NCBI RefSeq assembly: GCF_036417845.1 | Contig: NC_089980.1 | Span: 129,668,516-129,732,515, forward strand | DNA: 64,000 nt | DNA from: Apteryx mantelli | Taxonomy: Eukaryota > Chordata > Aves > Apterygiformes > Apterygidae | Reading direction: 5' to 3' | Shown here: piece after piece, positions 1 to 13,616 of the stretch | Numbering within the stretch: the stretch's first letter is position 1 | Layout: each line of letters begins with the position of its first letter | Translations under genes and position numbers: made by a program | The notes under the pieces: generated by a model | Databases searched by the model: none | Told to the model about the DNA's origin: nothing | Seen by the model: only the letters and a program-made list of their open reading frames with translations

Positions 1-3000
1 TTCCCAGTTCTCTCTTTTACATGACTGCTTGTGCTTATGAATAGCAATTCTGTACATTTTTATTCATGTCTTTAGGAATTAATGGGGATACAATGACAAA
101 ATCAGTGTAGTTAGCTATATTAGTTACAGTATATGTGTTTACCAAATTCAAGGGACAGTCTCCCAAGTTTTATGGTGCTGTTTTATAACTTGAACAACCC
201 TCAATTATTCTGCTTTATCATTTAATCAAGTATACAGCTTTATCTTTAATGATTCACACCCTGAAATTAGCATGACTCTGACCTATACTGATTCCAAGGA
301 AAGTTTCATGTGAGAATGCTCACATAGACTAGCATCGTTACCCTTTAACCTACTTTCTGTAGACTTGTTTGTGAAGTTTGTTTGCAAAATGTATAATGAT
401 CTTTTCTCTTTAAAATCATCGATTCATCCTTACCTTTCAAGTTTGTTTGCAAAGACCCTTTTCTCAAGTCACTGTTTTATCAGGCATTAAATCAGTCTTG
501 AAATTTGGCCTCAGTCCATCTGGGCAAACAGACTTAATTAGCATACATTAAGTTTCACCATCTCCTAAGAGGGAAAAATAAAATAATCAAATAAGTATAT
601 ATTTCAAAAGCAGCTATGAATTTCTTATACACTGAGGCTTTCCAAGAGCACATATGTTTAGAGATGCCAATTATCAAGCCTCTTTCAATTTTTGCAGAGA
701 CAAACAATGTAGAGCTGGATATTCACTTCCCAAGATTGCTTTTAGTTTCATAGAAAATGACAATTACCATTCTACAGGTACCAAAATATCCTACTAATGG
801 TTAACTCTATAGGACATTTTCCTATCCAGGGTGAAAACAAAGCTTCCAAGATAAAATTTCAGCTCAGTTCATAGAGGTGTGACTCTTTAAGATGAATGGA
901 TCCTAGAGAAGCATTGGTACCACAGCATTGTGTCCAAGTCCTACTTCTCACTTAGAATTTAAGTCAGGTCTCAAACTACCTATTTATGATTCAGCTCCAA
1001 GTATAATTAGGACTTTTCAATAAATACATTAAAAACTGTGAAATGAAAGGAACTGCATCAGGAGTGGGCTGTCTCCACACCTGTGCTTTGGAAGGCATCT
1101 ATGAGAGCACTTATTCTATGGAAAATAATGTAGTAAATAAATGTTAAGTTTGATGTGGCAATAGTAAAGAGATAAAATATTAGTCTGCTTGAAAAGAACT
1201 GAGAAAAAATAGGGACATGATTCTAGGAAGACAGTTTGGCATCTAAAATGCATAACAGGCAGGATTTAGTTGCTTAAGAGAGAAAACTAAAAAGCCTGTA
1301 CAGCCCCCCAAATCCATTAAATAGTGACATTTTATGCAGCTTCAAAGTCTGTATTAGTACGTTACATATATTTTGGTTCTGATATTTCCCAGTCTGATTG
1401 TATCAAAACCAAGGAAAAAGGCAGATCAGGACAGACTTCTGAATGAGTCCCAGAAGCTAATGTGATAGAAATACAGCAATTGGCTTTCATGAAAATTTTA
1501 CAACTTAAACAAAAATCCTATTAAAATATTTTTTCTTTTATTCAGCATAAAATTTTCCCAATCTCTTAACGGTCTTAGCAAGGTTTTGGATTATAAAGAA
1601 AAAAAGTTACTTTTCATACATGCATTTGGTTTTCAGTTTTCGATGTTTTAATTGCACACAAATACATATTTGTGTTTTTTTCAAAAATGCCCAAACTGTT
1701 AACTCAAGAAAAATATAGTATTTCAAAACAGTACTTTTCACTGAAGCAATGTTCAGGTAAAAAAAAAAATAATTGGTTCCATTCAGGGATCTTGAAACTC
1801 AAAGAACTTAGTACGTAGACTGACTTTCAGTCTAGCTATTTAGTGAGAATTCATAGCAGCTTTTCTCTGATATATGCTGCCACTGAAATTTAAGGTGTGA
1901 CTGCAGTGGAGAATGATTTAAATGAGCATCAAATATACTGCGTGGAGACTGTGGATGTCAGAGCAGGCTAGCAACTGAAGTATAGGCTTGAAGTCCTCAG
2001 AGTGATTGTACAACCCATGGTTAAGCCTGTGCAATCGTATCTTCCCTCCTGTTTACCCGTGCTATGCAGTTTAAAGCTTGTGTATTTATAGACTTGCTCA
2101 TCTTCAATCACATTTTTATTTTGCTGGATATATATTCCCAGCTCTCAAATCATTTCATATTTTGTCAATTACTTAGTGAAGAACATGCAAGAATAAGCAA
2201 AAAAGGCAAAAATGTATTTTATTGCTACAAAAGATTCCTGGTAAGACTTTTCAGAGATATTGCATGTTATGCAATTCTTAGGGGGGCAAATGATAAGAAT
2301 TATTCAAAGCAAACACTTTAGGGTTCAGATCAACAGGTAATACTCAACTTCAGACCACGCTGACCTGTTCAGCTGAAAGATCACCCTGACACAGAACACA
2401 GGAAAGAAAAAGAATCACTCCCACGAACCACTACGACCGTTTGGATGAATGTGACCACCCCAGGCTCCTCCTACCTTTTCCAGTCCCCCTGCATTCTCCT
2501 ATATAACCTAGCAAATTGCAGCAACTACCTGTCAGCTAAGATACAAATTGATTTTGTTTGGACAAAAGGGAATTTGCTTTCTTCTACTGTGGATGTGCCT
2601 ACTGCAGCAGGGAAGATAGAGTAATTCCTATTTTTAATAACCCTTCTTTTACATTAGTCAGGGCAGTGACAGTGTAGTTTTCCAATGAAATACCTAGGTA
2701 AGTTACTGTGTACCCTTTTCAACGAAGTCAGGTCCTTACGAGTCCACACAAAAAGGCTACGTTTGTCCTAAAAACGAACAGCATCTGGGACTCTTCTCTC
2801 CCCTGGAGTCCAACTGGTATAATCCAGTTGCACCCTTATTACTAATTCCTTACTTTCAAAAACAGGGTGACTGTATCCAAACTATCTATTGGAAATGGTC
2901 CCTGACCTAGGCTGACTATGTAATCATGCCCAGGAAGTTTTGGGACAGTGTTTGTTGGCTCAGGTCAAAACCATGCCAAGGACTAGTTGAATAATCTAAT

Positions 3001-5484
3001 AACACAGACGATTGATTTCTAGTGGATATATCTATGCACTGGCACTCTTTTATTTACTTGCACAGACATAGCCAGAATGACTATACAGAAGAATTGCCCC
3101 CCCTTTTGCTCAAATCTTTACTTTACATTGTAGGACCAGCTATATGAAATCTGGACTCTACTGAAGCCACTGACTTCCACAGGAGAGAATTTTCCTCTTT
3201 ATATTTAAAATAACATACATACAAACTCCAGAAAAGCTTATTTAAATTTAGCCTTGAGAGATAACTTTGTAATATTTCAGATATGGAAAGGGTAATGAAG
3301 TATATCTTTTCTTTGCTTGTTTTTTGTTTCTAATTAACAAACTTCTATCCATCAGTAACTGAGCATGATGAGTGAATTAATAGGTAACATTTTATGAAGA
3401 ATGTTAGGGGTCATCAAAATTGTTACTTCTGGATTGAAACTCTAATTGGAATTTAACAACTTACTTTACAACTGCTAATATTTGCTTCAACTCAGACTCT
3501 AAAAAGAGCATTATATGCTCAACTTGATTTTCTGTATTTAGGTAAATCATTCACTGTGTAACCCACAAGAACTGTCTGAAGCCTGCATTAGTTTCTGTGA
3601 AGTAAAAAAAATGTAGCACTCTTTGGGAAGTAATATATTCAAGAAAGATTCAAGATTCTGGTGCTCATCTAAGAATAAGTATTTTCAGTTCTCATAAAAT
3701 AGAAAAAAAAAGTAATTTGTGTTATTAAAGTTTCCATGCGGACATTGCAAAAATATCCTTGATTGCACTCATCCTCAAAAAAAGAAAATGTCATGGCAGT
3801 TATCAAAGAAAATCTGAAAAAAGTTAGACCTGAGAATCTCCAACTGTAATAAACATGGTTTATCCTGCTCTGCCTAAAAAGCAAAGTATTATTTCTAAAC
3901 TATGTATTAATTTACAAATGCATTGGCCAACTGAATAATCTCATGCAGCTTCCATTAACTGGGAGTATTTAGTATAGTTGAAAATATATTACAATCAAAC
4001 TGAACAGAGAAGAAGGGTAATTTCCTTCTCTCAAACCTCACCAAAATCCAGACAAAAAGGTATACTGCAAACATAACTACTAAGATATTTTCTCACTGAT
4101 GGATGTAGGAGGTTTTATAGCTCTCATCCTAAGGTAGAGTTACAAAAGCAAGAGTCTCCCTTAAATGAAAAAGAATTGCAACTATATATTTAAATTATAC
4201 ATTCTTTATTTGCTGTATTTTAACAAAAAAAAATTAATTGTTCCACATAAGCAAATATCCAGTCGGGTAAAGGTATTTTATTTCTTGCTGCAACACTTTG
4301 TATTTGAACCACCTTCCAAAAGCAGCAGAAGGGAAAAAATCCCTCAATCTAGCTAAATTTAAGATGAAGGTTGTAAACTAAGGACTGAGTCACATGTAAG
4401 ATGGCTAGAGAAAGCAAAGGACTAAACTTGATTGACCACTAGATCCCTTGCTATCACAAGCTCCTATTTTCAAAAGTATTCAGGTTTCACACTAAATTAT
4501 CATTATTGTATTTTCTGTAAGAAAATGTAAGAAGAAAGAAGACAAATCTCTGCAGTGTATAAACATATTTTATAAGTAAGGTTTCCTTTAGTGACCTAAT
4601 ATTTGACTCTGCTGTTGATAAAACTGCAGCAAACTTAGCAGGTCACTATCACTTATTACCAAAGAGCATACTGATTATCCTAAATGCCGGTCTTAGCTCA
4701 CTCACAGGAGTGCAAGTACTTTCCTGATACACGTATTCAGCAGTGAAGTGCAGAAACTACATGGTTAATTTCATTTTGGGCACATATGGATTGTACTCAA
4801 GAACTGTGCACAACTGGCCCTTGGAAATGTGCTCATTTCAAAGATGATTAGCTGTCTCAATATTTGGAATCTATTCTAAACATACAAGTCAAACACTTTT
4901 TTAACAATAACCAGTAACGCCTCAGGATTTCTTAGTTTAGAACATTCCCTCTTACCTTATAAAGAAATTTATATACAGAAAAAGTATTTAAAAGAATTTA
5001 TATGGAAATCCATATGGTAATATTTGGAACATTGTTGATCCAGCATTTTTAGCCACTGGTGTAGATGCAGCTGTTTTGAAACCAAGGCATGATGCACAGG
5101 TAAACCTCGCAGGACATCTGTATAGAGCATAACTGGACTAGGCTTTGCACTGAGGCAGTTGAGCTGGTACTAAAAACCTAGTACATACAAGGCCTGAATG
5201 TGTTTTACATGGCTTAGATTGCAAGTAAAAGCAAAATATATGGAGCAGAAATCTCCACCTGCCCAGAAATACCACTTTACATGACAGAGATGGGAAAACT
5301 TAGAGTAGACTGAATGCTGGGAAAAGAGCTTAGCACAAAGCCTGGACCAGGAGGTGCGACTTACATAATTTCCTGAATGTGGCCAAGCTCTGGGTCAAAT
5401 GGGAGTGAATTTTGAACAAAAAATCATGCTACTGAGTAAATTCTATCTTTCAATTGCTTTACCCTCATCTTTGGAGGCTTACAA
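1..5484. other. AT-rich intergenic DNA, no gene seen
   Basis: Open frames here are all short (under 100 codons), rich in Phe, Leu, Ile and Lys as expected of AT-rich non-coding DNA, and show no recognisable domain or codon bias. I see no tRNA, snRNA or clear LINE or LTR ends. A stretch near 3140-3180 weakly recalls the palindromic relic at 5752-5824 but is too degraded to call. In mammals the DNA upstream of TDRD15 separates it from APOB on the opposite strand; nothing resembling an APOB exon was seen. Confidence 0.6.
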
Positions 5485-5586
5485 GCCCTGATCCTACAAT
5501 CAAATTCACAGATGTAAAATTCAGTGAGACTGTGACAGGCATATGGATTCACTTCTGCAAGTTTGTGCAATCAGATCCTTCAAGTG
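5485..5586. repeat. Degraded palindromic MITE-like relic (first)
   Basis: The left edge reads CCCTGATCCTACAATC and the right part GTGCAATCAGATCC, an imperfect inverted pair around an AT-rich centre. This recalls an old dispersed palindrome of sauropsid genomes whose arms contain TGATCCTGCA. Identification is from remembered pattern only, and the arms match loosely. It could be chance similarity. Confidence 0.3.
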
Positions 5587-5751
5587 AAAATTACCAATCT
5601 ATCATTTTTGCTCTAGGAGACTTGCGATTCAAAATCAATCCACAGCACAAATAATAAAAAACCAATCAGATTCTGAAAATCTTTCTGTTTTTTACTTTCC
5701 ACACAGTATTAGTAACACATGTAAGGCTATTTTTTTCCCTTAAATATATGG

Positions 5752-5824
5752 AGTGAAATCCTGGCCCCAGTGAAGTCAATGGGAGTTTTGCCATTGACTT
5801 CAATGAGGACAAAATTTTCCCCAA
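5752..5824. repeat. Palindromic MITE-like repeat
   Basis: Two arms can be seen. The left has AAATCCTGGCCCCAGTGAAG followed by TCAATG. The right has CATTGACTTCAATGAGGAC followed by AAAATTTT. The right arm reverse-complemented matches the left over roughly 29 bases with few differences, around a short central GGGAGTTTTGC. The same hairpin motif is scattered through bird, crocodile and turtle genomes as an old non-autonomous DNA transposon (established pattern; family name uncertain). No coding capacity. Confidence 0.6.
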
Positions 5825-8800
5825 GTGCTGGTGTGATTTTCAGCCTGTCTCTGCTCCTTTAATACATATGATGACAAAACCCTGTGTTTTAATTCCAAAG
5901 ATGGATCAGCACGCTGCAGCAATTAAAATTACTGTAGTATATCATACTTTTCCAGTACATTGTCTGAAAGACCATGCAGAAATATTTTTCACTTTATGCT
6001 GTATAAATTGCTAAAATTTACCAGAGAGAAGTTAAAGAGAAATTTAGTTGTAAAATGCTGTATTTTAAAAGCCATTTCTAAACTAATCTCACTGAGTGAA
6101 ATTATGCATGCAGACATCTCAGTGAACAGCACACTGTCTGTACCTACCTATCTGAAGGCAGAATTAGGTCATTCATTAAAAACAGAACTGGCACTAAAAG
6201 GCCAGCCACACACATACATAGGAACATCCAAAAATGCTGGTGTGAAATAACAGGTTCCGCCGAAAGTCTGAAAAGCAAGCATGAGTTGTAATGACCATTG
6301 CCTTTGTTTGCATTGTGATTTTGCATTTCATGCAAATGATCAATGACAAATGCCAGAAAACAGCTTTAGGGAATTCATTCTGTTTGTAAACAGACAAGAT
6401 GTAAAATATTTAACAAGATGGATATAATGATTAACATTGAAGTCTGACATTGCAAAGCTTTTGCGAAAAAAAGAAAACAAACATGGGACTAGCTTAAACC
6501 ACAGATCTCAGCTTCTAAAAGATGCTGAGCACTGCTACAGTTGGAATTAGAGATGCTCAATATTCCTGAATAAAAAAGCCTTTTGCAGACTACAGACCTG
6601 AACTATGAGATGAAGAAAGTTAAGCAATCAAAGCCTTTTTCATTTCTGATGTATTTTTTATGTTTAAATGAAAATTATGCATAGAGAGTCCAGGTAAGAC
6701 TGTGTTCCTTTAGCATTATACATCCAGTGAACCCATGCATAGACAGTGTCTGAGCCAAAAAACCTCTTTGGTTAAGACTGTGGGAAGTTTGATTTTTACT
6801 TGAACGTGTAAAAATCACACAAAGGTTTGCTAAGACTTTAAGTGAGCATAAATTAAGACCACACAAGTGCCATCAGATCTGCAGAATCAGAAATGTGTAC
6901 CTCTGAAGACATCCACTGCATTCATTAAGCTCTGTGAGAGGCTAAGGTCCTTTCTTCACATACAGCTTGTAGAGTTGGGTCAGAACTTAGTTAACTGATA
7001 CAGACCATAGAAATGAATAATGTTAAAAACCTATTAGATCATTCAGTTTGTCTCTTCAGAGACAACTACATGATTTAACAGGTCTTTCTCCATCTCTTAG
7101 TTCCTGTGATTCCATGACTCATAATTCAGTTAGCTCACCCACCATCACTACATGCAATGGATTGTTCCACCACTCATCAGAAATATTATTCAATATTTCA
7201 AATGACAGAATTGCAACTGTACACACAACTTCACTTTTTCCCTCAGAAAAAAAAAGCCTCCTTGATCTACATTTAAAAGTTTTAGATATGTAATATTCAT
7301 ATTAGAAATAATACAAATCTTTATCTGTAAAGAATTAAAGTCCTACTCTGAACATGGCCGCTCCTTTCCTGTATGGACATAAGTACACTACTAGAAAGTA
7401 ACTTCAGAAGATCTTACAGAGGGGCTTAAGGAGGCATTCAACTTCTCCATTAGCCCTACTTTTCCATTGCCATGCTGAAGAACTGGAAACTTATCACTAA
7501 GTGCATCAGCGTAGCTTCCCACTAGGTGCTTCTACATTAGATTTAGTTCAGAACAGGAGCGTGTTTTTCAGATGAATCTCCCGACCACCCGCACTTACCA
7601 CACTTTGGTCTGCACTGCAGAGCTATCTCAGAGTGCACAAACTGGCATCCTTTGGAATGAAACTAACTCATCAGCACCAATTGTTTCACTCTGCAGATCT
7701 ATTCTCATTGCACCACAGTATTTGCTAGTGTAAAAGAGCCTGAGATTCTCTTACCCTATCCAGCAAATAGGGGTTACTGGGGTAAAACTGCAGTGCAGGA
7801 TCTTAGTAGCTCAACACCATGGGCCTAACTGACATGTAATACAACATGGTGACATGACCCTATCACATAGCACTATACAGGCTGCACAGGAGAAGAACTC
7901 AGCCTCACCATTAATCGTGGGACTATATCTGCATAGCTGTAGTGGTATGGTGTACTTACTATGGCAAAACTTATCTGTTTAGGATGGTCCCTATTAGCAG
8001 AAATTCTAACTTCTCCTTTGTCCCATTGTTCAATGACAAGTCGCAATTTGTTCTTTCACCTGTAAAACAGGCAGAATATTTTCTCATATAACAGGAGCAC
8101 TCCCAGAGTTATTGCCCTTGAAAAGTACTACATGCATTTTAAGTAAAAGCAATGGCAATAACTTCAGTCTTCTGACGAAAGTACTTCATGAGCTGCTTTC
8201 ACCCACTGCTTTTCGATATGTAAACTGCTGACTTAATGATTAACTTCATATCACCAATGATATCAACATAATTTTTAAAAATACAGTGGCCATAAGAGTA
8301 ACACATGATGTAGTAGAATATTTGAAATTAAACTTTGAGCACATCTTGAGTAAATAGGTATGTAAATTAAAATTTTTCAGGTTACCTGAAAACATTTCAA
8401 GTGATTTCAAATGATGTAATTAATGTGATGACTCTTCTAGTCAAACTCTGTAGTACATGCACCCTCATATTTCATTACAGGTCAGACTGATTTAATTGCT
8501 CCTGTGCTCCTTCCTTCCACTGAAGTAAAAGAAGCGTATTGCTAAGCATTCCACTAAACTTGTGGTTGTTCCTGCCACCTAGTGGCTGTTGCTCAAGTTA
8601 CCAGACAAAAATTAAGGATGCATCGAGGACACGCTTTCAAGGAGAAAATAGGAAAAAGTGCACAAACTTTTGTTTTGAGATAACTGTTTTAAGTCTTGTT
8701 TTTCAAGATTGTTGACTACTACACAGACAACAAAACTTCTGGATTGACCTCAGGAAAAAAAGAAAAAGTGACATACAGACCTTGCAGTGTGAAAGGTTTG

Positions 8801-11800
8801 TGCACCTGCTCTATACAAGCAACTGGTTTCTTAGGGAGGAGCTCATAAGAATTACACGATTTTTTTTATGCCTTCTACTTCCCATGCACATTTTATCATT
8901 TAAAACAATAAATCTGGGCTTACCTAAGCTGGAAATAAGTGATCCATTTACCATTATCTTTGCTGATGTTTTCACTCTTCAGTTTCAGAATTTGATGTCT
9001 TGCATTTCTGCTGTAGCCACTCATTCATACCTGTACACTACATGTATCTTCATTTTCAAAGCTATTTAAAGGGCAATCACAAATGGTATTAAACAGAATG
9101 CTGCAATGCCTTTTTGAAAAGTGGTTTGACTGTACACAACAAATAAATAACATTTCTGGTAATCAGAAAACACTGATGTATTTCCACATTTGCACAAGAC
9201 TCAGAAGTCGGAGAGGGCTGGAACTTAGCCAAGGAGTATGAGCTCCTCTGCGCATGAACATTAATATGTCATGATCTGATAACCAAATCCTATAGGAGAC
9301 AATTTCAAAGTGTTTTGTTATGACAGACTTGTTATGTCCTTCCTAAGTATGAAAAAGTATAACAAAATGATCTATTTTAAAAACAGTTTTTATTATAGTA
9401 AGTGTAATATTCAGAAACCATCTTAGCAACACTAAAGAACGGATCCCAGAAAAGTCTTGGGGATTAAAAGAAGGATGTAGAGTCTAATTCTGCTTCTCTC
9501 CCCATGTGGAATCAAAACAGTTCAGATCTTTACATAATTTATAGTGAAAGTCAGGTGCTTCATAATGGGATCCATTCCAGTCAGCACACTGTGCAGAGAA
9601 CCAGCATGATGAGTGTTCAGCTGTTAAAAATGATCCAGAAAGGAAACACTATGGAGAGGATGAAGTCTTAAACCATTCTTCATCCCTTAGTTTAGGAGAC
9701 ATTCTCATCCTCTTATAATCTGTATCTCTTGCTTCCCTTGAAGGTAGACGGTTATGCATTTTTTTTTTCCCCTCAGGAACTCAGTGAGGCTCACTCTTAT
9801 TTTAAAACTTAAAGAGGAGGTGCTGATATTCCCTCACCTCTTTTTATATGATATCCTACTGATTGCAATGTTTGTCCATTTTTTTGTCCATTTTTTCCCA
9901 CTGCTCAAAGCAAGGCAAACATATTTATCACTTGCCAAGTGAGCGCTCTAAGAAGGCTGCAGGCTACTTTTGGTGTCTAGACTGGGATATGAGTGTCCTT
10001 GCCAATTAAAGCCACCCTTTGGCTTTATGGTTCAGTATCTCCATAAGAAGTTTGTACAATAAACGATAGTTTGGTCTTAGTTATGGGTGTTTGCTTTCTT
10101 CTTCCCCAAACAATTTTCACAAATATTGGAAGTCAGCTATAACTGAATGATTAGTTATTCACTATCCAGTATCAACACTGTGGTGCTACTCAGCAAAACG
10201 TTTCCAACTTTTGCTTACCATACATTGCTACGTTCTATCTCCTGCCAGACAATTGGCAGTGGAGTTTCTTTTACAATATTGTATTAAATTGTAGTAGAAG
10301 AACAATTTTCCTTCCTTTCTTTCTAGTACACTTAGATCTATAAGGAAAACGAGTATCTGTTTCTTCACAAGAAATTCAACAGGGAAGTGTTCTGAAAGCA
10401 GTCTAACTTGAAAGTCATATCATTATCACTTACAGAATAAAAATTGGTATAAACAGCCACCTCATCTCAAAAGCATAAAAAAGGTTTATTAGTGCAAAGT
10501 TTTAGTTTTTCATGAACTACTTTTAATGCAAATACAACAGTCACAGTGAAGTTATTATCTCTATCTGGAAATGAAGCAGTAGAGAGCTCTTCTCTCTTAA
10601 CAAATCTCAAAGAGAAAATACTTCTAAAACAAAATTCCTAAAGTGAGTCTCAAGTTATATTCCATTCTATATCAAACTAATGAACAAGGATGTACTTTAT
10701 CTATTACTCTGAAATACATCCTTTCATGAATTTAAACACAGATCACCTACACGTAAGCAACATTTGCTATATGCTTTTATTGCTCAGTTTCATCTGAGAA
10801 AATTTTTGTTTTCAGCTCTATGCATTTCTGTTGCTCCTCCTTGTTCACACAGACTTTTTTGATAACAGCATTAAAGAAATTTCTGTGACAATTGTCAAGG
10901 TATGTTTACTAGTTTTGCCAAGATAAAAACCCGTATCAAACTGTTCTAAAAATCTGGCATCAGGTTTAGTCGTCGGAAAGTTGGTAGCTTTGTTGTTCTC
11001 CTTTTACTCAAGCTGCTCCACTGACTGAAATACAAATGCACTATTTTCCAGATTGATATAAGCAGTATGAGTGTCTCCTAGTGGTAATGAGTTCAGATTC
11101 ATCCTACTGACAGGGTTTGTATGTTCGATATGAAACAGACATAGGTAAGTATATGTAAAACATCTCTGTAACAAGTTAAAAAAAAAAAAAAAAGTCCCCA
11201 CCCTCTCCCAAAAAGGAGCAAAAGCTACAGTGCCCAATATCCGACACATTCACTAGTCACACTTTCTCTTTTCCTTTCCCCCTGCCCACAGTGGCACAAC
11301 TTAAGCAGGAGGGATGCAGTGTATTCCATCATGTATAACTGCACATGTTCAAGGCACTCAGCAAGGATGTGGTAGATAGTTTTTAAACTCAGGCTGAGAG
11401 AAACCACTTCTTACTGCTCTAACCATAAGACTATTATATTACAGCTGCTATCAGCACTGTAATATTTGAATAGAAAAATGTAGACTTTGCTTCATTAAAA
11501 AAAAAAAGGATAGTGATTGCACTATGTCCTCAAAAGTGGGTTTTGGAGAGTAGACAGACCAACAAGACTGGCTTCAGCCTAAATCACAGGGATAAAACAG
11601 TCACACCCCTACATCCGTTTGTAATATTTAGTATATTCAGAAGCTTAAGACTGCTCCTTGCCTGGCACATGAGGCATTCTCAGGCAGCACTCTCCCTGCA
11701 CACTGTACTGGATGTTGGGGTACCTACCTTGGGTTCTGGATTTCAGTCCAAGGTTTTAACTTGTTTTTATTAAAGGAATGAAAGTTATGACCAAATCTAG

Positions 11801-13050
11801 AGCATGGTACTAATGAACTCCATTCTTACAAACTGATCCTAATTTGTTTAATGGAATTTCTAGGGATGTGAAATATGACAGTCTATCACCATGTTAAACT
11901 AGACAGATAAGTCTAGTTAAATAACTTCAAGATACCTTAGAGAAGGAAAAAATTAAATATTACAAGGCTTTCATCAGTCTATTACTATACTAAATATATT
12001 GGTATTCTACTTTTTTATCTGAAGTGACAAAAGTATGCTCAGATCTTTTACATAAGGACTGCCAATGTCTTTTAGCTACAGATGCTGAATGTGGTAGTGG
12101 CAGTTGTGGCTGAAAAGAGCTCAAAATGGGAAGGCTAGGGTTCAGAGGGAGTGCATAGGACATTATCACATTACATTACAGACCAGTGTAAACAACTTGG
12201 CAGTTCATAATTAGTATGTGTACCCTTATTTTCTGTTAAATAAGTAAAAACACTGGGCAAAATTCAGTATTCTAAAGTAGCTTGCCAGTAGTGGCATTAC
12301 GTTGGCTACTGCAAGAATAAACCCGACATTTTGTACTGAAAAATAAAGCACTAGGTTTACCAGTGATAGATCTACAATTTTTGTTCCAACATATTGTTAT
12401 AAAAAAGTTTGAACATCACCAACATGCCTGTTTAATTGAAAAAATAAATTAAGAATTCCTTTAAACTTCAGGATTAATTCAGGTTGGCATGATATTACTT
12501 TGAACACAAAACACATTATCGAGACTAGACAGTAATAGCTGTATTTGGGGAAGATTACCATAGCTAGATGTTGCAAAGGCAGCTTTTCTATCTCTCAAGC
12601 TTGCCAGGTATAACTATGATGCAACAATCCTGACCAGTGGTAAAACTCTATAAAAATTGAAGGTTAACCCATAGAGATTATTACACCTGCATGCATTCAT
12701 TCCAAACAAGTATATACAAGTACCAGCATCTGTCAATATTTTTGCAGGACTAGCTATTTCCTTTTCATACCATGTTTCCTTGTTGCAGCCACCTCATTTT
12801 ACAGCCTGCTCAGGTGCACTCAGCTCTGGCATGCAGAAAGTCCTTCAGATGATGGGAAAAAGCAGAAGAGCTCCCAAACCCTCGTTAGATAACCCCAAAA
12901 GATTCAACGACCCACAACTCCGGGCACCTTTTATAAAGCTCAGACGATATTTTATGAAAAACAAAGAGCTGAAACAGTTTGTTTATGAAAAACAAACAGT
13001 AAACATTAAAAAAATCCCCAGACCTGAAGAGAAAACAAACTAAACGAGGC
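5825..13050. other. Intergenic DNA upstream of the TDRD15 promoter
   Basis: No gene is supportable. Visible landmarks are a 16-base A run at 11178-11193, a CTCF-like palindrome at 8573-8588, and a slightly less AT-rich patch around 7340-7900 with no recognisable identity. The 87-codon frame at 12780-13043 just before the CpG island has no recognisable domain and an internal near-repeat of TTTATGAAAAACAAA, so I treat it as chance. Confidence 0.55.
8573..8588. promoter_or_regulatory. CTCF-like motif, near-palindromic
   Basis: TGCCACCTAGTGGCTG contains CCAC, AG and GTGGC at the spacing of the CTCF core, but with CCTAG where CCAGG is preferred, so it is a weak match. It could instead be part of an old repeat. 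No binding evidence is possible from sequence alone. Confidence 0.2.
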
Positions 13051-13126
13051 TACCTACGCGCAGAACTACGAGACCGCGCCCTGCCCCCACCGCCAAAGCC
13101 TCGCACCCGGCTGCCCTCAGCGCAAG

Positions 13127-13279
13127 ATGGAGGCGGTGCTTTCTCCGCTGTGCCGCGCGGATTGGCTGGGCGCTGTCGGGGCGATCCCATCAATCAACCT
13201 CAAGCCCCGCCCCCTGCAAAAGGGGCGCCAAAGTCGCTGGAGGAGTTACAGCGCACGCGCTTCGCCGCTTGGCGCGTAA
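13127..13279 (+). other. Short open frame (50 codons) at the YY1-like site
   Basis: The ATG inside AAGATGGAGG has A at -3 and G at +4, a strong start context. The frame stays open for 50 codons through the CpG island and stops at TAA. The product is Arg- and Ala-rich with no known domain. If the TDRD15 transcript starts upstream of 13127 this would be an upstream ORF. Equally, the ATG may exist only because the YY1 site contains one. No homologue is recognised. Confidence 0.15.
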
Positions 13280-13299
13280 ACGCTCCTGTCTGTGCCGCC

Positions 13300-13416
13300 A
13301 TTTTGTCCGCGTGGGGTGGGCGCGTGCGGTGTTTCGTCTTCTGTCCGGTCCGGGATGAGGCGGTGTAAAGCGGTTGTGATCAGGCTGTTGCGGCTCTCAC
13401 GGGTCGCTTGTGATTG
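13300..13416 (+). other. TDRD15: Candidate non-coding first exon of TDRD15
   Basis: A plausible donor, GATTG|GTAAGG, lies at 13416/13417 inside the CpG island; the exon start shown is a guess because no start site can be read. Another donor, GTCTG|GTAAGC, at 13679/13680 is an alternative. If this exon joins 14053, a 20-codon upstream ORF starting at 13355 closes with TGA formed across the junction (TG from this exon, A from the next). The frame used by the exon-2 ATG at 14068 has an upstream TGA at 13411-13413. Confidence 0.35.
13371..13376 (-). promoter_or_regulatory. MYB-type motif (CAACCG on minus strand)
   Basis: CGGTTG on plus reads CAACCG on minus, fitting the MYB consensus YAACNG. Many piRNA-pathway genes and piRNA clusters in mammals and chicken are driven by A-MYB (MYBL1) in male germ cells. 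That makes this site plausible here, but a six-base match alone is weak. Confidence 0.35.
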
Positions 13417-13616
13417 GTAAGGAAGCGGCTGCTGCCGCTCGAGGGTCGCGGTCTTCAGCTTCGGATCTCACCCGGCGGTGGGAGCGGCAGCGCTGCGGCC
13501 CCGCGGGTTGCCGGTTCGAGCCCCGCTCGGCGCAGAGCGTGCCCTCTCCCTCGGGCCCGCCTTATGAGGGCGTCCCACGTCCCTTTGCAGAAGGTAGCAC
13601 AAATTCCTTAAACGGT

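Noticed and set aside
11178..11193. A16 run as a possible retrocopy tail
   Set aside because: No recognisable transcript-derived sequence precedes it and no target duplication is evident.
12780..13043. 87-codon frame just before the CpG island
   Set aside because: No recognisable domain, low-complexity Lys/Gln content and an internal near-repeat; lies upstream of the likely promoter.
13513..13523. GGTTCGAGCCC, like a tRNA B box
   Set aside because: No matching A box, anticodon arm or acceptor stem upstream, and the T-stem has a mismatch; chance in a CpG island.
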